The position numbers were made by a program, and so were the translations under genes. DNA of 37,814 nt, taken from the NCBI GenBank assembly GCA_009776805.1, contig WRNB01000008.1, positions 1-37,814 on the forward strand, read 5' to 3'. Positions 33,601 through 37,814 of this stretch are shown in pieces (within the stretch, counting starts at the first letter, position 1; each line of letters starts with the position of its first letter). The notes under the pieces are model-generated. The model worked only from the letters and a program-made list of their open reading frames with translations, was not told the DNA's origin and made no database searches. Source of the DNA: Candidatus Bathycorpusculum grumuli. Lineage in GTDB: Archaea > Thermoproteota > Bathyarchaeia > Bathyarchaeales > Bathycorpusculaceae.

Positions 33601-34581
33601 GTGAATGATATGATTCTGCAAGATAACCAAACAATTAAACCACCAAAATCACTAGACCAACTCACAATACAAGAAATTGAAAAAAAAGCTATCATAGGCA
33701 GAATACTAACCTACACTTTAGAAAGTTTAACATCAACATATGTAAAACAAGACTTCCAATGGCTCCTACCAGTCGTCCTAAGTCAGAGCACAGATCCACT
33801 TTGGCCAGACCCAAACTCATCAATCGAAAAAAGAATCGAATTAGACATTTACGGAAAACCTGTGCGCACAATGACAAGCATGATTGTCCACAAAATAATC
33901 GGAGCCTCAACAGTATACCCAAAACTATTCACACTTGCACCAAATATTCGCATTGAAAAAGCAGAACGCGGCAAAACTGGAAAACACATTTATGAATTCA
34001 CCCAACTAGACTTTGAAGCTCAAGGAGCAACCTCAAAAGATGTTTTCACACTAGTTGAAACAGCACTCTGCACTTTAATCAAAGATCTAAAACAAGATCT
34101 AAAACAAGAACTACAACAAATCAACCGCTTTGATGCTCTACCCACTTTAAACACACCGTTTAAAATTTTTGACAGTAAAGACCTAGAAAATAAATACGGT
34201 ACAACATGGGAAGACACTATCACAAAAGAAATCACACAACCTATTTGGATTACAAACATTCCCCGCGAATTCTACGATTTTGAAGATTTCGCAACAGGCA
34301 AATGGGACAATTACGATTTATTCATGCCACAATTCGGAGAAGTCCTTTCAGGATCCAAACGTGAATACGAATACAACAAAATCATCCATAAAATGGAACA
34401 ACATGAAGTACGAAAAGAAAACTATTCACTACTCATCCAAATGGCCAAAGAAAACCGTATAAAACCAACAGCAGGTGCAGGCATAGGCATCGAACGTATA
34501 GTTGGATATATCACAGGCGTAAAACACATCGCTGAATGCCAACCCTACCCAAGAGTGCCTGGAATAGTACATCAATTATAA
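33601..34581 (+). CDS. archaeal asparagine synthetase A-like (AsnRS-core paralogue)
   Basis: A class II aminoacyl-tRNA-synthetase catalytic domain of 326 residues without the N-terminal anticodon-binding domain. The motif 2 region is NIRIEKAERGKTGKHIYEFTQLDFE; motif 3 is AGAGIGIERIVGYITG (about 296-311). This matches the archaeal AsnA (AS-AR, as in Pyrococcus), which makes asparagine from aspartate, ammonia and ATP. The adjacent AsnC-type regulator supports an amino-acid biosynthetic role. The start may be GTG 33601 or the ATG three codons later. Confidence 0.87.
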   Translation: MNDMILQDNQTIKPPKSLDQLTIQEIEKKAIIGRILTYTLESLTSTYVKQDFQWLLPVVLSQSTDPLWPDPNSSIEKRIELDIYGKPVRTMTSMIVHKIIGASTVYPKLFTLAPNIRIEKAERGKTGKHIYEFTQLDFEAQGATSKDVFTLVETALCTLIKDLKQDLKQELQQINRFDALPTLNTPFKIFDSKDLENKYGTTWEDTITKEITQPIWITNIPREFYDFEDFATGKWDNYDLFMPQFGEVLSGSKREYEYNKIIHKMEQHEVRKENYSLLIQMAKENRIKPTAGAGIGIERIVGYITGVKHIAECQPYPRVPGIVHQL

Positions 34582-34732
34582 ATTCAACATATCTTGATCA
34601 TTAAAGAAATACGTTATACAAGGATGCATAACGGACAAAACCAGATAAATACACTATAGCCCAGAGTATAGCATCAACGTAACCCTTTAATGCAATAAAA
34701 AATAACATAAAATACAAGTCTGAGGTAAAAAT

Positions 34733-36613
34733 ATGAATCCATATCTAGAAGTACTTCAACCTAAATTATCCACTAAAGATTTTGAAAAATTATCAGCAAT
34801 AGATAATCCAAATGTCCATGAATTCATAGCAAAAACTAGTGACATGTGTCACCCAGAAAAAATTTTCATCTGCAGCGATGCAGCCGAAGATATTGCATAT
34901 GTGAGAAAACAAGCAGTAACATATGGCGAAGAACAAGCCACACTTACACTTGAAGGACACACAGTACATTTTGATGGTGAAAAAGACCAAGGACGAGACC
35001 GACAAAACACAAAATATCTTGTGCCTAAAGGCGTCTTTTTAAGCAAAGCACTCAACCAAATGGACCGACAAGAGGGTTTAACAGAAGTTCGAAAAAAACT
35101 AAGTGGCTTAATGTCAGGCAGAACAATGATTGTTCGTTTCATATCATTAGGACCACGCGATTCAGTTTTCACCATTTTAGGTGTACAATGCACTGACTCA
35201 TGGTATGTTGCCCACTCAGAAGACTTACTCTACAGAGTTGGTTATGACCAATTTGTAAAAGCCGGACCAAAAAGCGACTTTCTCAAAGTTATACATTCAG
35301 CAGGCAAATTAACAGAAGAAATGGTAAGTGCCGAACCTGACAAAAAACATATTTACATTGACCACATGGACAACACCATTTATAGTGTAAACACTCAATA
35401 TGCAGGCAATAGTGTAGGCTTTAAAAAATTAGCATTCCGTCTTGCAATACGCAAAGCAAGTAGTGAAGGTTGGTTAGCAGAACACATGCTACTAATGGGT
35501 GTTCACGGACCAAACAAACGTAAAACCTATTTTGCTGGAGCTTTCCCAAGTGCATGCGGAAAAACTTCAACAGCAATGTTGCCTGGTGAAACTATATTAG
35601 GTGATGACATTGCATACATACGCGAAATAGATAGCGTTGCTAGGGCAGTTAACGTTGAAAGTGGCATTTTTGGTATAATACAGGATGTAAACGAAAAAGA
35701 TGACTCTTTAATTTGGAAAGTTCTAACAACCCCTGGTGAAGTTGTATTTTCTAATATTTTAGTCAAAGATGGTAAACCATATTGGTTAGGTATGGGTAAA
35801 GAATTACCTAAAGAAGGTTTAAACTATACAGGTCAATGGTTTGAAGGTAAAAAAGATGAAGCCGGTGTTGAAATATCTGCAGCGCATAAAAACGCGCGTT
35901 ATGCAGTAGCTTTACCTGCATTAGAAAATGTTGATTCTGAGCTTAATAATCCAAATGGTGTAGAGTTAGGTGGTATAATGTATGGTGGACGCGATGCGAA
36001 AGCCTATGTGCCTGTTCAACAAAGTTATAGTTGGGAGCATGGTATTGTTGCGTATGGTGCATCGTTGGAAACGGAAACAACATTTGCAACAATAGGTAAG
36101 GAAGGTATTCCGGAAATTAATATGATGAGTATTCAGGATTTTATTTCAATACCTCTTGGTAAGAATGTTAGTAATAATTTGGAATTTGGGCGTAAACTCA
36201 AAAAGCAGCCAATAGTTTTTGGTGTAAACTATTTTCTGCGTGGGGTTGTAGATGGTAAGTATCTTAATAGTTCACGTGATAAGCATGTTTGGGTTAAGTG
36301 GATGGAGCGAAGGGTTCATAATGAAGTTGATGCGATTAAAACTCCAACAGGGTTAATTCCTAGGTATGAGGATTTAAAGTTGCTTTTTAAAGAGGTTTTA
36401 AATAAGGATTATGCAAAAGAAGACTATATTAAGCAATTTACGATTCGTATACCGGAGAACTTGTCTAAGATTGAGCGTGTTTCTAAATTTTATCAAGAAA
36501 ATGTTACTGATATACCGTTGGAAATGTTTGGGCAGCTTTACATGCAGCGTGATCGATTATTATCGGCGCAACAAAAGTATGGTGACTATATCTCGCCTGA
36601 AAAATTTGAATAA
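34733..36613 (+). CDS. pckG: phosphoenolpyruvate carboxykinase (GTP)
   Basis: A 626-residue cytosolic enzyme interconverting oxaloacetate and PEP with GTP/GDP. GTP-type motifs: SGRTMIVRFISLGPRDS, QCTDSWYVAHSEDLLYR, the P-loop FPSACGKTS (about residue 270) with the reactive-type Cys, and LGDDIAYI. Length fits the GTP class (about 600-620). A GAGGT ribosome site (34722-34726) precedes the ATG. The coding strand is A+C-rich in the first half (C13, G5 in 35341-35400) and G+T-rich in the last third (G19, C4 in 36241-36300). Confidence 0.94.
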   Translation: MNPYLEVLQPKLSTKDFEKLSAIDNPNVHEFIAKTSDMCHPEKIFICSDAAEDIAYVRKQAVTYGEEQATLTLEGHTVHFDGEKDQGRDRQNTKYLVPKGVFLSKALNQMDRQEGLTEVRKKLSGLMSGRTMIVRFISLGPRDSVFTILGVQCTDSWYVAHSEDLLYRVGYDQFVKAGPKSDFLKVIHSAGKLTEEMVSAEPDKKHIYIDHMDNTIYSVNTQYAGNSVGFKKLAFRLAIRKASSEGWLAEHMLLMGVHGPNKRKTYFAGAFPSACGKTSTAMLPGETILGDDIAYIREIDSVARAVNVESGIFGIIQDVNEKDDSLIWKVLTTPGEVVFSNILVKDGKPYWLGMGKELPKEGLNYTGQWFEGKKDEAGVEISAAHKNARYAVALPALENVDSELNNPNGVELGGIMYGGRDAKAYVPVQQSYSWEHGIVAYGASLETETTFATIGKEGIPEINMMSIQDFISIPLGKNVSNNLEFGRKLKKQPIVFGVNYFLRGVVDGKYLNSSRDKHVWVKWMERRVHNEVDAIKTPTGLIPRYEDLKLLFKEVLNKDYAKEDYIKQFTIRIPENLSKIERVSKFYQENVTDIPLEMFGQLYMQRDRLLSAQQKYGDYISPEKFE

Positions 36614-36621
36614 ATTGTATA

Positions 36622-36653
36622 GGGAAATTTTATTTTTCCCATAAATATTTTTT
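36622..36653 (+). terminator. hairpin plus T-run after PEPCK
   Basis: GGGAAA...TTTCCC (36622-36640) can pair, and a run of T residues follows at 36648-36653, 9 nt after the stop codon. Confidence 0.55.
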
Positions 36654-36773
36654 TATGTTAGGTATATGTTTGTTGGGGGTTGTGGGTTTGATTTTTGTTT
36701 ATTTTAGTTGTGTATTTGGTGTTTGTAAAGAAAATGCTTAATTTTAACAGTTGATATTGTGTGTGTGATTGTT

Positions 36774-37382
36774 ATGCATGTTGAAATGTTTCCGACGGGT
36801 AGGCTTCAAACTAATTGTTATGTTGTAAGTTGTGTTGAGACAAAGGAGGCTGTGATTATTGATCCTGGGATGGATTTTGAAGTTGAAGCTCAACCGGTTT
36901 TTAAATATGTTGATGAAGAAAAGCTTAAAATAAAATTTATTGTTAATACGCATGGTCATCAGGATCATATAAATAGTGATATTTTGATGCAAAAAAAGTA
37001 TTCTGTGCCTATTTGTATTCATGAGCAGGATGCTTATTTTATAGAATGTTTGGGGCCTCGTAGTGTTGTTGATGTGTTGCTTAAAGATGGTGGTAGTGTT
37101 GTGTTTGGGAATGTGTGTTTAAAAGTTATGCATGCGCCTGGGCATTCGAGGGGTGGTATTTGTCTTGTTGGTGATGGGGTTATGTTTTCAGGGGATACGT
37201 TGTTTGCAGAGTGTATAGGTCGTACAGATTTTGTTGAAAGTTCGCCAAAGGATATGGTTGTGACTTTGCGGAAAATAGTGGGTTTGCCGGATGGGTTGCT
37301 TGTTTATCCGGGGCATGATGAAGTTACTGTGTTGGGTAAGGAAAAGTTGGTGAATCCGTTTTTGGTGAATTTGAAATTGTAA
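36774..37382 (+). CDS. MBL-fold hydrolase, glyoxalase II-like
   Basis: A 202-residue metallo-beta-lactamase-fold hydrolase with the complete metal site: NTHGHQDHIN (HxHxDH), APGHSRGG, SGDTLF and YPGHDEVT. The size and motif order match the small glyoxalase II-like hydrolases common in archaea; the thioester or other substrate is unknown. The track starts at GTG 36759, but ATG 36774 (MHVEMFPTGRLQTNCYVV) gives the family N-terminus. An AT-rich sequence about 30 nt upstream could be its TATA box. The coding strand is strongly G+T-rich. Confidence 0.87.
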   Translation: MHVEMFPTGRLQTNCYVVSCVETKEAVIIDPGMDFEVEAQPVFKYVDEEKLKIKFIVNTHGHQDHINSDILMQKKYSVPICIHEQDAYFIECLGPRSVVDVLLKDGGSVVFGNVCLKVMHAPGHSRGGICLVGDGVMFSGDTLFAECIGRTDFVESSPKDMVVTLRKIVGLPDGLLVYPGHDEVTVLGKEKLVNPFLVNLKL

Positions 37383-37402
37383 GTGTTTGTTGTTGTGGTG
37401 TG

Positions 37403-37660
37403 TTAGTGTTGTGTTTGTTCGTGTTGTTTGTTTTTTGTTTTGTATGATATGAATGCAATGGTCATGAGTAGTATGCCGATTCCTGTTGTTGTTGTTGATA
37501 TTGTTTGGTATGGTAGTGTCATCATTATTGAATCGCCTGTCTCAATATTTGCTGTATCAGATGTTGGAATTTGATTATCATGCAAAGAATACAATACAGT
37601 ACTCAACACAAAAAGTATCAATGTAACAACTATCAAACATATTTCCTTTTTAAATTTCAA
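37403..37660 (-). CDS. small two-helix membrane protein, unknown
   Basis: 85 residues. A basic start (MKFKKE) is followed by a membrane helix (about 7-25), a polar loop of about 30 residues (DNQIPTSDTANIETGD), a second helix (about 56-72) and a basic tail. The start codon is TTG, preceded by GAGGGAG 6-8 nt upstream, a good ribosome site that decides the start. The gene converges with the MBL hydrolase. No family is recognised. Confidence 0.6.
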   Translation of the reverse strand: MKFKKEICLIVVTLILFVLSTVLYSLHDNQIPTSDTANIETGDSIMMTLPYQTISTTTTGIGILLMTIAFISYKTKNKQHEQTQH

Positions 37661-37710
37661 CTTTCTCCCTCAAAATATACAACACTTTTTTTTAACACCC
37701 CACCATATAT

Positions 37711-37732
37711 AACAGGCAACCTCCGAAAACCT
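37711..37732 (+). repeat. single end of the MITE-like element
   Basis: AACAGGCAACCTCCGAAAACCT matches the terminal inverted repeat of copies 1 and 2 (TACAGGCGACCTCCGAAAACCT), but the following sequence diverges. It is a solo end, a different internal variant, or an element continuing beyond the window. Confidence 0.55.
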
Positions 37733-37814
37733 CTTAACTAGCATGTACATTATAGGTAACAAAGACAAAGCAGGGAAACTACATGGGCCAACAACACTTA
37801 TTTGGAACACAAAC

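Noticed and set aside
1-37814. CRISPR array or cas genes
   Set aside because: No regularly spaced direct repeats were seen and no Cas-like protein is among the ORFs.

Overview
The window is AT-rich and archaeal. Evidence for an archaeon: an Sm/Lsm protein with a C-terminal extra domain, a PAC2-family proteasome-assembly chaperone, an asparagine synthetase built from an AsnRS catalytic core, an archaeal GlmM plus fused nucleotidyltransferase/acetyltransferase pair, GTP-type PEP carboxykinase, an Lrp/AsnC regulator, two enzymes that suggest methanopterin-type cofactor synthesis, and TATA boxes about 25-30 nt before many start codons (leaderless transcripts). The closest lineage cannot be settled from sequence alone. 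A TACK-type archaeon such as Bathyarchaeia is my best but weak guess.

Layout. 1-5.8 kb is an accessory region: a two-gene module (small protein plus HD-domain dNTPase-like protein), a MITE-like repeat inserted in a membrane-protein gene, decayed hypothetical genes and a HicB antitoxin with a broken hicA. 6-15 kb is mostly core: tRNA-Lys, a coiled-coil repeat protein, a small membrane protein, a RimK-type ligase, a TPP-riboswitch operon (thiT plus a PurM/ThiL/HypE-like gene), a double-SIS protein, a PAC2 chaperone and an Lsm protein. 15-21 kb is again accessory: a candidate structured RNA, a second small-protein/HD module with a second intact MITE copy beside it, a ribbon-helix-helix/zinc protein, a frameshifted gene and a transposase relic. 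21-37.8 kb is core with scattered relics: flippase-like protein, tRNA-Val, MBL-fold enzyme, radical SAM/SPASM protein, small winged-helix protein, transposase relic, YhaM-like nuclease, tRNA-Ala, a PemK-type toxin-antitoxin pair whose toxin has lost its 5' end, glmU-like/glmM operon, Lrp gene divergent from the asnA-like gene, PEPCK, a second MBL hydrolase and a small membrane protein.

Two things stand out. First, two paralogous cassettes (412-2507 and 16135-18296) each pair a small unknown protein with a SAMHD1/dGTPase-like HD phosphohydrolase. Both genes are homologous between the cassettes, the genes nearly touch or overlap, and each has a copy of the same 97-bp inverted-repeat element upstream. 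This is the best candidate for an undescribed system, possibly nucleotide-depleting defence. Second, the + strand alternates every few kb between stretches almost lacking C and A (G+T-rich) and stretches poor in G and T (A+C-rich). The switches occur inside genes and ignore gene direction, while the HD modules and other accessory genes are balanced. Decayed copies of the repeat element inside G+T domains carry C-to-T and A-to-G changes on the + strand, which points to strand-specific deamination-like mutation rather than coding choice.

Both toxin-antitoxin loci keep an intact antitoxin and have a toxin damaged by single-base losses in homopolymer runs.
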